Of a DNA stretch of 64,000 nucleotides, positions 23,481-34,871 are shown in pieces. The notes beneath the pieces were generated by a model. The model was not told the origin of the DNA. It did not search any database and worked only from the letters and a program-made list of their open reading frames with translations. Made by a program: the position numbers and the translations under genes. Origin of the DNA: Brachypterus glaber. Its lineage: Eukaryota > Arthropoda > Insecta > Coleoptera > Kateretidae. The stretch is from positions 10,394,847 to 10,458,846 of the forward strand of contig OY294046.1 in the NCBI GenBank assembly GCA_958510825.1. Direction: 5' to 3'. Position 1 is the stretch's first letter; every line of letters begins with the position of its first letter.

Positions 23481-24620
23481 AATTTTTGGCTTCTTGGCTT
23501 TCATAAATGCGACTAAATAAATGGTTTACCACATAAAATTCTTCATAAAAAATCTTTTTTTTATTAGATTATTATTTCTGTGTGGATCATTTTATGAATA
23601 AAAGCCTTTAGGTGTAGGTACTTAATTTTATTCCTCTGAAATTGCCATTTACAAAAATTTTATATCAGGTTTAAGCAAAGTTATGGCAAATAAAAATTAT
23701 TATCAACAGTAATAATACAATAACAAAACAGTATAAATTTCGAAATTTTTATTATAACTTTTTTGTAAAACATGAATATATTTTTTCTTCTTCAACATTC
23801 CGTATCTTAATTTTGAATCGCTTTAGGGATACATTAAAACTAAAAATATAATATATTATTATTAACAAAAGTTTTTTTTCCTTTACTCATAAAAAGAAAC
23901 TATCAAATAATAATAATGTCAAAATTTTACCAACTGGCACCTGGAAACTGAGGCGCGGGGAAGAGAAGAGGTACAATTTTGTGTGTAGGCCACCTTGCAT
24001 TCCAAACATTCCAGCCAGATGCCAGTTCGTAAAATTTTAACTGTGTGTTATTTTAAGTAAATTTCACTTTTTAAATTTTAATTATAATGATGTTTTAAAT
24101 CTTTTTCTTGAAAATGTGGTTAAAATAAAAAACTAAAAAAACAAGACTAACAATAATAAAAAATTTAACATATAATATATGTTATATTATGGTTGTTGGA
24201 CCGTTTATTTACCTTTAAATTTAAACTAAACCCTACGATGGATAAAATTTCCAAATAATACAATCCAGCTATACTTTTTGTAACTGACGTGACATTTTGA
24301 CACTTGAAACACAAATATTTCTCAATCTAAAACTATATTTTTTTAATGTATATTACTTGCAATAGGAACTACTTTCCTCATGTCAAGAATCATTAATGAG
24401 TGTATCTGACGGGACAAAAAAACACACCCATCATTTGACACTTGCTTACGTTTGTTTAAAACTCTGTTAATTGTATGAGACTACGGAGTTAAAAACTTTT
24501 ATACATATAATATAGACACGATGTCGACACATGATGTACTTGGTTAGACTAAACTTTATTTCGTTACTTGGAAAAATAATAACTTCTTTGAATCTGAAGG
24601 GAATTAAATAAAGAAATAAT
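23481..24620. other. 1.1 kb without recognised features
   Basis: The sequence is A+T rich. The only break is a moderately G-rich patch at 23945-23975 (GAGGCGCGGGGAAGAGAAGA) between two CCAGTT/AACTGG-type words. No gene or pairing could be supported. Confidence 0.4.
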
Positions 24621-24779
<159 letters not shown>

Positions 24780-25028
24780 TAAATATCTGACGTGACAGAA
24801 TTGTAATTGTGCGAGCCTGCATTTTAATTAAAACATATAAAATACAACAAAAAAACTGAAAACCATTAAAGAACCTATAAAAAAACAGAAAAAAATCAAA
24901 AAAAATATTATCTGAACTTTAAGTGTAAGTTTTTATCTTAATACGATATAGGATCTTTTTTTTTGGTTTTTTGTTGGTAGTCGGTAGCGGTTGCAAAAGA
25001 ATTTCCGAATCATAATTATTATCGGTAA
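24780..25028. other. Unassigned
   Basis: Short A-rich sequence after the microsatellite with no feature seen. Confidence 0.4.
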
Positions 25029-25062
25029 GGGAACGTTCATGTATTACGTAACGCAAATTTTG
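25029..25062 (+). repeat. Orphan terminus of the GGGAACGTTC MITE family
   Basis: TAA followed by GGGAACGTTCATGTATTACG matches the ends of the elements at 17429 and 48078. No complementary terminus was found nearby, so the copy is either truncated or only one end survives. Confidence 0.55.
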
Positions 25063-25659
25063 ATCATTTGGGATTTTAACTACGTTTCTAATAATAAAAA
25101 TTATTTTATTTTGTATTTATAAAAAGCTATAAAGATACGATTGTCCTAAAATATCATTCAGTTTTTTAGACCTGCCTGAAAAGAAAAACCTACTCTACAT
25201 ATAATCTTAGTGTTTTTTTACCCCTATTTTTATATTTGTTGATTTTTTTTGGGAAGAGGGTTAAACTGATACTCAAACTATTTTTTTAAACTCGTGACAT
25301 TTCGAGAGTTTAAATTTTTGTAAGCAGTTTTTAATTATTTTTGGTTAACACAAAAAAAAATTTTTTGGTTATACAATAACTTGATTTGGACTTTTATAGT
25401 TTTAATATTTTTTTTTTCTTTTATATTAAAGGTCTGAGGACGAGGGAAACTACCCACGAAACGTCACGAGTTTAAAAAAATAGTTTTAGTATCGATTTAA
25501 CCCCTTATCCCAAGAAACAAATATTTTACATATCGTCACGTCATTTTATTAACTGTAGGTAATTTGACATTTTTAAAAATAATTTTGGGTCATTAAAACA
25601 TATTTACCTTTTAGCAGTTTCACACTACACGTGCACACTTGCAAAAACTAAAAAATAGT
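25063..25659. other. Unassigned A+T-rich interval
   Basis: The words ACTCGTGACATTTCGAG (25292) and GAAACGTCACGAGT (25458) are partly complementary and bracket about 180 bp, suggesting a decayed inverted repeat. Nothing firmer can be supported. Confidence 0.35.
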
Positions 25660-25870
25660 CTTTAAAAACACCACTCGCAGACCGTGATTTAGCCAAAACA
25701 CTCGAAGTTTTGGCGCGTGGCAATAGCAGGTAGTTGGATAGGTGGCACGTGTCCATTCGAGCGCGCGACCGCAGGAATACTGAAATTCGCAGGAGAAGAA
25801 GACACGCAAGCAGGAAGAATCGCGAAATTGTTGTTCCTGATTCGCCGACGACGGCCTTGCACAATACCGT
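25660..25870 (-). promoter_or_regulatory. GC-rich island with candidate minus-strand Inr + DPE
   Basis: This is one of the few sizeable G+C- and CpG-rich stretches of the window outside hairpins. On the minus strand TCAGT (25783-25779) fits the arthropod initiator. With its A as +1 (25781), GGACA falls exactly at +28 to +32 (25754-25750), matching the downstream promoter element pattern RGWYV, and a G is at +24. A 79-codon minus-strand frame (25625-25864) with a hydrophobic run FFLLACLLLL covers the island. It might be a first exon or leader, but it has no family resemblance. Short motifs match by chance often, so this is a candidate only. Confidence 0.3.
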
Positions 25871-26030
25871 TTCGGTTGTTGAGCTTTTTCGGCTGAAACT
25901 ATTTGGGTAGAAATTTATTTGTCTCCTTTATCGTTTGTTTTATTTAATATACAAAAGCTTTTTTTATGTAGCGTAAATAATTATTTATAAATTATAATTT
26001 ATGACAGTTGAATAATTGTTAAGGCGCCTT

Positions 26031-26526
26031 TTCACGGAGCAATTTATACGCAAGTTTGGTGCTATGCAAGTTTGCTGCCAGATATAGCATAAGGACAATT
26101 ACACATTCATTTGCCTTTTCACGGAGCAAGTTGTAGGCAAGTTTAATATTGCAAGTTAAAAAATGCTGCCAACCAGACAATTTTGACGTGCCTCTGCATT
26201 TGTTGACAAAAACATAACCTAGCATTTGCTTTTTTAAGGAAGCTTTTTAGTTAGATAGACCGGCCTATTACTAATAATAATTATTATTAACATGTCCAGT
26301 TGCTACTATATTAGTAAAAAGAAATCGATTTAGTAACTTTTTTCCCGGTTGGTACCACGAAAATAACTATAAATCTTGCATGAAAAATAGAATTTGTTCT
26401 AATAATTTGATGGCTCGAAATTAGCATCCAATTTGCCTGAAGGCATGCGCAGTGACTGAATCATTCTTGCAACAAAATTACATAGCACCAAACTTGCGTA
26501 CAAATTTCTCCGTGAAAAGGGGCCTT
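26031..26526 (+). mobile_element. 496-bp MITE, CACGGAGCAA family, copy 1
   Basis: The termini are AAGGCGCCTTTTCACGGAGC at 26031 and the complement of AAGGCCCCTTTTCACGGAG at 26526. The arms continue through TACGCAAGTTTGGTGCTATG. The left arm holds a second, internal copy of the terminus (CTTTTCACGGAGCAAGTTGT at 26115). A related copy in the same orientation lies at 40231-40755. The central TAATAATAATTATTATTA is shared as well. No transposase is present and no target duplication is clear. Confidence 0.75.
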
Positions 26527-27544
26527 TATGCTTTTCCATTTCAGTTGTTAAGCTTAATCCACAGAAAATAATTTACCCAGATAGAGATTTATTTGTCTAC
26601 CTTATAACCAGCGGTCGGGCTTTTTCCAAATTTGAAGTCCTTAACTCAAAGCGTTCTCGTAGTCAGAAATTTCCCGTTCAGAAAGATAGATAGTCTGGCA
26701 GACTGACAGACAAATTTTTTAAGGAAATCTCTTTTTTTCTATATAAAACGTTAAAAACAATATTTTTTTTATTTTTTAGAATCACAAGGAAAGTATTACT
26801 GAAAAAATTAACAGTTAATTAGTTAAAGGTAAATTTATTTCATTTTAGTAAGCGGATTTATTTCTAGTTTATATTTAATAACCTAGGAACAACACCGAAT
26901 ATTGGAATCTGTTCGCTTATCTTAAAAAAAGGAAAAAACATATTTATGTGCACACTGTTTTTTGTTTTACTTTTTATTTTATTTGACTGTAGGTATTTAA
27001 ACTAGTTTGATTTCACAGGAATATTTAAAATAATACAAATAGACAAAAGAGCGAAATTAAATAAAATTAAAATAAAACAAAACAAGAATTACATAACAAT
27101 AATAATGTATTTTTGTTACTTTAAATATAATTGATCTTGCGTTTTATGAAATAATTCTGTTTTCCTTAATACGGACCTGTTAAAAAATCCAACTCACCGA
27201 ACTTTTCGACAGAAATTAATTTTATTCACAATACAGTAAATTGCTTTTTGTGCATTATAAAACATTTGCAAAATATATCATTATTATTTACTTTTAAAAA
27301 GTTAGAAAAGTAACATTTTTTCTTATCAAGGGCCGAAAAGAGTTTTTTTTCTGTTTTGGATTTAGATTTTACCTCATAGATAGTGCGCTACGATTGTCAT
27401 TAAGAGCAACATAACCAAACGTTTGTAATTATTTTAGTAATATTTTATTTTTTATATGATTGTGTTTAAAAAAGTTTTCTAACCTCATCAGAAAATTACA
27501 TTTTCAACTCTCGAAATGCTAATTTGTCCTAGGCTGCGCTTGGG
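26527..27544. other. 1 kb without recognised features
   Basis: 26630-26720 shares the words GAAGTCCTTAACTCAAAGCG and CAGACTGACAGACAAA with other foldback debris of the window (a related GAAGTCATTAGCTTAAAGCG lies near 13910). The rest is A+T rich with no gene signal. Confidence 0.4.
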
Positions 27545-27885
27545 CTAGTAATCTATGATCCTTACGGTAATATATGGGTTGTATAATCTATGGTTGAATA
27601 TGATGGACCAATGATTTTCATTTTTCGAAGTTTTTTTTGTAAAACATGTTTTATAGGTACTAATTTAGTTAATATTTTTTAATTTATCTAAAGACACTTG
27701 TAAATAGCAATGTCATTTAATAATTAAGTGAAACGTCAGATGCCAAAATAAAAATTCATTATTAACCATGGTGCAATTTCATTATTTTTAGAACCTCTGA
27801 CGTCATAGGTAGAGAAATAATATTTCTACCAATGAAAAGAACAGTAATAAAGATGTGCTTTTAGGCTGGTGGTGAAAAAAAATAT
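27545..27885 (-). repeat. 400-bp dispersed repeat, copy 2 (inverted)
   Basis: Reverse complement of the repeat at 20152, running from the TTCACCACCAGCC end at 27880 to the GGATCATAGATTACTAG end at 27545. It lacks about 40 bp relative to copy 1 in the TTTATTGCATGATAAATT region. Confidence 0.75.
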
Positions 27886-28031
27886 ATTTTAAGTATAATG
27901 TGTATTTTTTACTTAACAAAAAACTTGAAAACCTGCCAAGTTCACAGTGATCCGCATATGATCGCGCATACGAGACTCACGTATGATCAAAAATTCGCTC
28001 ACACTGACTTCATAATGAATGTTATCTGGGG

Positions 28032-28053
28032 TAATTTATGGACAGCCCCATAA
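28032..28053. repeat. Orphan right end of a GGGGCTGTCC MITE
   Basis: TAATTTATGGACAGCCCCA resembles the right terminus of the 2839-3394 element. No left terminus was identified, so this is probably a truncated copy. Confidence 0.45.
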
Positions 28054-28204
28054 CCCTATAGAGTTAACTAATTTAAATATTGCTATGCAATGTAAGTATT
28101 CAATTTTAAATTAACTGTAAAATTTAAAATATATGATTTTATGTATACAACCAACTAATAAAATTTAATTAGTATTAACATGAAATATTCTAGGCTATAT
28201 ACTA

Positions 28205-29359
28205 TACACGGTTATTTGAAATAGCGTCGGAAATTTTAACAGATGATTCTACACCATAAAATATGACAAAAAGTTCCTATAAACATATGTCTAAAAATGC
28301 GTGATAAGGGAGCTACGCCCCTTTGAAAGTGGCTAAAAAAATCGGTTTTTATTTAATAACTCAGGAACCCTTTGAGATATATCAACGAGGTTTTGCACGT
28401 CAACTAATCCTACCAAGGCCCGTGTTTATGTATTATTTTCATGTACTTATTTCAACCAGGGGTGTGCGAAACGGGGGGGGGCTTATCAGGTTTTTGTCCC
28501 AAACTTTTTTCTGTGTAACTTTTTTGCAATTTTATTTTTGAAATATGATTCCTTAGGTCAAAATACATAAAAAAAGGTACTCTTGTTGTAATACTGTAGG
28601 ATTAACAGTTTTCGAGAAAAATTAATTTGAAGGTGAAATTCCACGGTTCGAGGACGAAAAATTAAATACTAAAATGTTGAAAACCAAAATTTTAATGATG
28701 CAGGGCGAATGTACATTAAAAACTAAGAAAAAAACCTCATAAACAAGTACTTCCAAAAATCAATCCTAATGGAGCTATGGTCTCCTAAATATGCACCACT
28801 TTTAAAGGGCTATGGTAGCTTTAAAAGCGTTTTTTCGACCTACATGTATGGAAACTTTTTTTCTTAGTTTTTGATGTAGAATAACATTGCATTATTAAAA
28901 TTTTGGTTTTCGACATTTTAGTGAAATTTCACCTTCAAATGAACTTTTCTCGAAAACGGTTAATCCTACAGTATTACAACAAGAGTACCTTTTTTATGTA
29001 TTTTGACCTGAGGAATCACATTTCGAAAATAAAATTGCAAAAAAGTTACACAGAAAAAAGTTTGGGACAAAAAACTGATAAGGCCCCCCCGTTTCGCACA
29101 CCCCTGGTTTAAATAAGTACGTGAAAATTACATACAAAGATGGGCCTTATTAGGATTAATTCACGTGCAAAACCTCGTTGACATATCTCAAAGGGTTCCT
29201 GAATTATTAAATAAAAACCGATTCTTTTAGCCAATTTCAAAGGGGCGTAGCTCCCTTATAACGCATTTTTAGACATATGTTTATAGGAACTTTTTGTCAT
29301 ATTTTATCATGTAGAAACACCTGTTAAAATTTCCTACGCTATTTCAAATACACCCTGTA
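28205..29359. mobile_element. 1,155-bp full-length palindromic (foldback) element
   Basis: The left arm (about 28205-28735) and right arm (about 28856-29359) are complementary almost throughout. Landmarks from outside in are TATTTGAAATAGCGT, AAGGGAGCTACGCCCCTTT, AACCCTTTGAGATATATCAA, GGGGTGTGCGAAACGGGG, GGTCAAAATACATAAAAAA and AAAACCAAAATTTTAATGAT. The loop is about 120 bp. The right end reads as TACAGGGTGTATTTG on the minus strand. Short frames at 28323-28541 and 28903-29112 lie in the two arms and are mirror shadows. Related pieces are at 1655 and 32065. Confidence 0.85.
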
Positions 29360-29504
29360 TTATAGGCTCCATAAAATACTTGTATCGTAAAATTAACTGA
29401 AATTAAATTGTACGAAAAAATAGTAGATAACTAAATGAAATTTTGATTGTATACAAAGCAAAATAATAATTGATTTATATAAAATAACAACACGGTTTCT
29501 TGCC

Positions 29505-29735
29505 CTGATTGGAGTCATATGTTGTTTTAACTAATTTTGGGTCGCTGAAACCGAATCTGGCCTCAGAATATTTCTACTACCTAAGTTTTTTGAGAAAAAT
29601 AAGATAAAAATGTTAAAAAATCATTATTTTATCCCTCTTTTGTTCTAAAATCATGGGAGATAAAAATATTCCGAGGACAAATTTAGATTCGGTGACTCAA
29701 TATTAGTTAAAAAATACCCAACTTAAAACATGAAA
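29505..29735. repeat. Imperfect inverted repeat, ~230 bp
   Basis: TTTAACTAATTTTGGGTCG...ACCGAATCT at 29522-29554 pairs imperfectly with AGATTCGGTGACTCAATATT...TTAAA at 29688-29712. The GGTCGCTGA...GAATCT wording also resembles the 278-bp array at 46-48 kb. Confidence 0.45.
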
Positions 29736-30703
29736 ACTTTAAATTCATAGGTAGAATAAACAGGAATATTATGAAAAAAAAATATTAAAAAAAAAATGGA
29801 TAATGTGACAAAACTAAGTAGGGGTGAGGGTAAGGAGAAGGGTGCATAAGGGGACAAGCTTATTGCCACGTACGCATGCTAAAATTTGTAAAAAATCATT
29901 ACTAGGGGGGTCAAAAATGAACCAAAAAAATGTTACGTAATATGGTTCTTATGTAATAAAGTAATATTTTTATGATGTAGAACCATTAAAAAAACAAAAA
30001 AAATACACAATATTTTGTTTTATAAATTATTTTTAAATTGGCATAATTGCCTGTGCTAAAATTTAAAAAATAAGACGTGCTGGATTTTTTTTAAGGTCAA
30101 ATTTGGATTCTGCGCCTTTAAATTGATAAGAAAAATATATTTTTTGAGCTCGGGAAAAAAGTTTACACTGTGTACTTTAATTTTGTTTCTTTTTCATTTA
30201 TTTACTTTTGACAAACAAACTAAGCAAAATAAAAAAGTATTTGTACAAATATTTTTGTAGAGAATTTTATAATCTACAAATTAAGTCCTATAAAATTTTT
30301 ATACAGATTTGATAGTTTTGCCACAAAAGAGCAATTAAATAAACTCTGCACTTTCATTTTAAGCTTTTTATTTTTTTTCGCGTACTTACTCTAACAGTAG
30401 GTCCTTGTCATATATATTTCTGATTTCCTCGTATTTTTTTTAATATACCATAAAATTTTTAAAATCCTACTCTTTTTTTAAGATTTTGAAAAAAAAATGT
30501 CATTATTTCCTGGACTTATATCTCAAAAATTTTAGGTGTTGAAACTTTTTTAAGGTCAGATTAGGTTTTTACGCCCTCGAATTAGTAAGAAAAATTTACT
30601 TTCCTATGGGGCAAAAAAAAAGTTGAGATTTGTTGCCTAGTGTAATTATTAATATTATAAATGAAAATAAAGTTTAGTGCCTTATAGACGGCAAACTATT
30701 AAA
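29736..30703. other. Unassigned A+T-rich interval
   Basis: A TGTTACGTAATATGGTTCTT word at 29932 resembles the TTACGTAA portion of the PIF-like termini. No pairing or gene was found. Confidence 0.4.
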
Positions 30704-31048
30704 ATCTATAAAGAAATTACACTGCTCTACTACAGAATTTTCACAATCAATGAGAAAATCCCTACCAAAATGTCATATAGCTGCTAGTTCACGCTTTTTT
30801 GCGATCATCAGTGAGCATATATTGGTATGGTGGCTTTCGCACTGACTGTTGAAAATTTTAAATACCTATCAAAAATAAGTATAACTGTATTGAGAGCGTA
30901 ATTTGTACAGTGCGAAAGCCACCATACCAATATATGCTCACTGATCATCGCAAAAAAGCGTGAAATAGCAGCTATATGACATTTTGGTAGGGATTTTCTC
31001 ATTGATTGTGAAAATTCTGTAGTAGAGCAGTGCAATTTCTTTATAGAT
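30704..31048. mobile_element. Near-perfect 345-bp hairpin (141-bp arms)
   Basis: 30704-30844 and 30908-31048 are reverse complements with three mismatches by my count (138/141), separated by a 63-bp loop. TATTAA occurs at both junctions (with one extra A on the left), a possible target duplication. The minus-strand frame at 30808-31035 spans the palindrome and is an artefact. High arm identity implies recent insertion or arm homogenisation. Confidence 0.85.
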
Positions 31049-31061
31049 TATTAATATAATT

Positions 31062-31432
31062 TTTTTCACTACCAGCCTAAAAGCACATCTTTATTACTGT
31101 TCTTTTCATTGGTAGAAATATTATTTCTCTACCTATGACGTCAGGGGTTCTAAAAATAATGAAATTGCACCATGGTTAATAATGAATTTTTATTCAGCTG
31201 TTTTGGCATATGACGTTTCACTTAATTATTAAATCACATTGCTATTTACTAGCGTCTTTAGGCACCAAATTTATTTATTGCATGATAAATTAAAAAATAT
31301 TAACTAAATTAGTACCTATAAAACATGTTTTACAAAAAACACTTCGAAAAGTGAAAATCATTGGTCCATTATATTCAATCATAGATTATACAACCCATAT
31401 ATTACCATAAGGATCATAGATTACTAGAGGTA
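31062..31432 (+). repeat. 400-bp dispersed repeat, copy 3
   Basis: Same orientation as copy 1 at 20152, from TTCACTACCAGCC to GATTACTAGAGGTACAACCC. It lies directly between the 345-bp hairpin and the dispersed repeat at 31439. Confidence 0.75.
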
Positions 31433-31438
31433 CAACCC

Positions 31439-31610
31439 CCAATTTGTGATTTCTCCCAACTCCGACTAAGTACGTCTCAGTACCTTTCGGATATTCAGTT
31501 TAAGCCCTAAATCCAAGCGAAGAAGTTGGTATGTTGCACAGTGATTTTTCACGTGTTCATTTAAATTTTTGCGGCGTAAAAAATACGCCGTGTCTATAAG
31601 TAAGTACGTA
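31439..31610 (+). repeat. Dispersed repeat, copy 2 (partner at 1362)
   Basis: Same 165-bp repeat as 1362-1530, with the same order of landmarks and a perfect small hairpin GGCGTA-AAAAA-TACGCC near its end (31573-31589). Confidence 0.6.
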
Positions 31611-31786
31611 ATTATAAAAATATTAAAAAAAAATATCATATTATTTTTTTTAGTATTATAAATAACACATTTAAATATTATGTTCTATTGCATTTATAAT
31701 TAAATAAATAAAGCTATAAAGAACACCTTTAACGAAAAATAAGTAATAATTTTAAAAAATTTGTTCGATTTTTAAATTGTTTAAAG

Positions 31787-31919
31787 GTACCCTGCTGAAA
31801 ATGACGGGTCTGGGCGGGTATAAATGGTGCATAAACCGGACTTGAGCGGATGAAATTCACCCGCTCAAGTCCGGTCTATGCAACATTTATACGCAGACCC
31901 GTCATTTTCAATAAGGTAG
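31787..31919. repeat. Long G+C-rich hairpin, ~60-bp stem
   Basis: The stem runs from GTACCCTGCTGAAAATGACG inward through CGGGTCTG, ATAAATG and CCGGACTTGAGCGG. It closes over a ~10-base loop (ATGAAATTCA) and returns through CCCGCTCAAGTCCGG. Stem pairing is nearly complete. Several CpGs stand out in the A+T-rich context. It could be a MITE or a structured transcript, and no evidence separates these. Confidence 0.7.
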
Positions 31920-32064
31920 ACGTAATTTTTACGCTGTGTCTGTAGTAACGTTCCATAAATAAGGTGTCTGTGGCAGAGGGTTAACCAAAAATAAATAAAA
32001 ATTGCATGTTAAAATTTTCATCATTAGATTCAATTTACCTCAAAAACCACTAGTGGTTTTATTA

Positions 32065-32766
32065 TACAGGTTTATTCAGAAATGAGTTTGAAAAATTTAA
32101 GAGGTGATTCTACGTTAAAAAATATAAAAAAAGTTCCTATAAAGGTTGGTCCGGAAATGAGTCCTAAGGGAGCTACAACTCTTTCAAATTGTAATAAAAA
32201 TAGGGTTTTTAATTAATAACTCTTGTACCCTTTAAGCTAGAGCGACGAGCTTTTTCATGTGTACTAGTATTAATAAGGGTTTGGACTTTTGTTTGTGTTT
32301 GTTTGTGTTAATTTATTTTTTTTAAATTTATCCAGAGGCGTACCTAGACGGACAAAATATGTGAGACTTAACACATTTTTTGCCCCAAACTTTTTTATGT
32401 ATGTTTTTTTTTTGGATTTTTTGGTAAAAAATATAGATTCCTTGAGTAAAAATACATAAAAAAAATGCAATTAAGAGGAAGTAACATTTTGTGCCACTAA
32501 AAATTTTAATTTTTAAAAGGCTCTTATTACTTTAACATTAAATTTAGATATTTTGGTGAAGAATACACTAATCAAGTTTTAAATGAAGAATCGCCCTGCA
32601 GCATTAAAATTTTATTAGTGCTATTTTTTGTTTCCCATTCAATATTTTCACCTTCAAATGGCCGTCGCTCCATTAGGGCTCATTTACGGACCAACCTTTA
32701 TAGGAAGTTTTTTTCATATTTTTTAACCTCTTAAATTTCTCGAACTTATTTCTGAATAACGCTGTA
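32065..32766. mobile_element. ~700-bp TA-flanked foldback-type element
   Basis: The ends are TACAGGTTTATTCAGAAATG at 32065 and, on the minus strand from 32766, TACAGCGTTATTCAGAAAT, with TA directly outside both. The arms pair for about 100 bp (TTTAAGAGGTGATTCTACG, AGTTCCTATAAAGGTTGGTC). The AAGGGAGCTAC word and the TATAAAAAAAGTTCCTATAAA stretch tie it to the 28.2-kb palindrome, as a diverged relative. Confidence 0.7.
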
Positions 32767-33323
32767 TACCAATTTTCAAGAAATTATTTTAATCATTTTT
32801 ACATGTATGTAAAAATTATTGCCCCCATGACGGCCAAAAAAAAATTCTACTCAAAAAGCTTTAAAGCTTTAAAACGGACATGGTTAAAGAAAAAACCTAG
32901 TCGACAATGTCTTCCTTTAACGGGAAACGGGAACGGGAAACAAATTGAATTTAAAGTTTGCTTTTTCAAATATGTCTTATCTGAGAAGCAATCCATCAAA
33001 ACGCAATAAATCCATATGTATTTATTGTAAAATAGATTTACTTTGTTTTGATTGATTGTTTCCCATGTACCTATTCAAATTTAACCATATTTATTATAGG
33101 CCTTAAAGGGACCTTTTTTAAAATAAAACTCTACAAAGTTTTTCTTGTCCACAATGAAAAATAAAATAAAATATGTATGTGTGAGTTAGACCCGGTTCCG
33201 ATTGGTTAAAATGCAATTTTTGGCATTTATAATGCAATTTGTAATTTGATCCAAAAATTATCAGTTACACTAGTTTACAGGGGTTTTATGCGCAACTTTA
33301 TTTTAATGTTTTCTTACATATAC
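32767..33323. other. Unassigned interval
   Basis: The frame at 32803-33009 is lysine rich and A-run driven, with no family resemblance. No pairing was found. Confidence 0.4.
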
Positions 33324-34364
33324 ACATCGTCGAGAGTCGAGGCTCTTGATCAAGAATCGAGACTTCTCGACTTTTGATTAATACGCCATCCACAAAATCG
33401 CATAACCATAAACATTCTTTAACTAAACAATGGTAATATCGATATCTTTATTAATAACACTAGTTTACAAATTTCAACTTTTGTTTTATGCGCACCTTTA
33501 TTTACATGTTTTCTTACATAACTTTTGATGCTGAATCCAAATCCGTCAAGAAAATATATCGTTGATTCAGTTTTCGAGATAATCGACCCTAAACATTTTA
33601 TAAGGGGACAGTTAGAGAAATCATAAATTTTCGTTCAATATTTACAAAAATTATATTTGGAGGTTTTGAGACTCGCTAAAAATGAATTTGATATTAAAAA
33701 TAAATCTATCCGCACCCCTTAATGGGGTAGAACCATCCCTTTTATTTATTTTTTTAAGTGACCTAATAAGAGTTTGTACCTGGGGTTTTTCGTCTTGCTG
33801 AAAACGAATTTAATATTTAAAAAAATCCGTCTTTCCCCTTTAAGGGAGTTCTATGGGTAATATGGGTTAAGATAAATTTTTAAAAATTAAATTCATTTTC
33901 AGCGAGACGAAAACCCCCCAGGTTCTAATTCTTATCGGGTTACTTAAAAAATATAAAAACGGGTCGTTCCACCCCTTAGATAGAAACTTTTAAATATAAA
34001 ATGTTTTTTAGCGATTCTAAAAACCCCCAGATACCAATTTTTATAAATATTAAACGAACATATACGATTTTAATAATTTTCCCTTATAAAAACTGTGGTG
34101 GATTATCTCGAAAACTGAACCAACGATTTCTTTTCTTGGCGGATTTGGATTCTTCATCAAATGTTAGAAAACATGTAAATAAAGGTTCGCATAAAACAAG
34201 AGTTGAAATTTGTAAACTAGTGTTATTAACAAAGATATCGATATAGGGTTATTACCATTGTTTAGTTAAAGTATGTTTATGGTTATGCGATCTTGTGGAT
34301 GGCGCATTAATCAAGAGTCGAGAAGCCTCGATTCTTGATCAAGAGTCTCGACTCTCGACGATGT
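33324..34364. mobile_element. 1,041-bp full-length palindrome with TCGAGA-rich ends
   Basis: The arms pair from ACATCGTCGAGAGTCGAG at 33324 to its complement ending at 34364. They continue through CTCTTGATCAAGAATCGAG, CGCCATCCACAA, AACTAAACAATGGTAATA, ACACTAGTTTACAAATTTCA, TGTTTTCTTACAT and CAGTTTTCGAGATAATC to a centre near 33845 flanked by CGTCTTGCTGAAAACGAATT and its complement. The frame at 34001-34246 is an arm read-through. No transposase is present. Confidence 0.85.
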
Positions 34365-34871
34365 GAATCTTGTCTTGATTTTTGAATCTTCTCTTTTATC
34401 GATTTTTCTTTAAAATCGAGACAAAACAAGACGAGAAATCTCAATGTTACGATTCGTGTAAAACTCTACCAAGAATATATTGTACCTATGTGGTTTATAA
34501 AAATTATAAATTTGATTTTATTATACATAATAAAATTTTATTATGTATTAAGTATATATTTTGTAAACTGAAGACAATAGCAATAGATTCTAAAATGGTA
34601 TAGTAAATATCTATATGAATTTTAAAATTACATATACTTAAAACAATAGGTATTGTACTACATGTAATATTATGGATTAACATAATACATTACCTACCTA
34701 TCTTTAGTTCAAAATTATACATTTTTATATATTTTTCCTTTTTAGTATTTTGGATGTATTTTTGTAAATAATAATAATAAAAGTTTATTTGGCTCTTGAC
34801 CGAAGTCCTTCTATCAACGAGATAGAAAAGAAATTGAAATATTTGTTACTTTTACTAAAAATAGTGAAGAG
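34365..34871. other. Unassigned A+T-rich interval
   Basis: Low-complexity TTTTATTATACATAATAAAATTTTATTATG at 34516-34545 forms weak local pairing. No gene is supported (frame at 34382-34603 rejected). Confidence 0.4.

Noticed and set aside
25625..25864. Secreted-protein gene on the minus strand
   Set aside because: The hydrophobic run is suggestive, but there is no family resemblance, no cleavage context I trust and no visible downstream exon. Kept only as a candidate promoter/first-exon island.
28323..29112. Two plus-strand frames of about 70 codons
   Set aside because: They lie in the two complementary arms of the large palindrome and are mirror artefacts.
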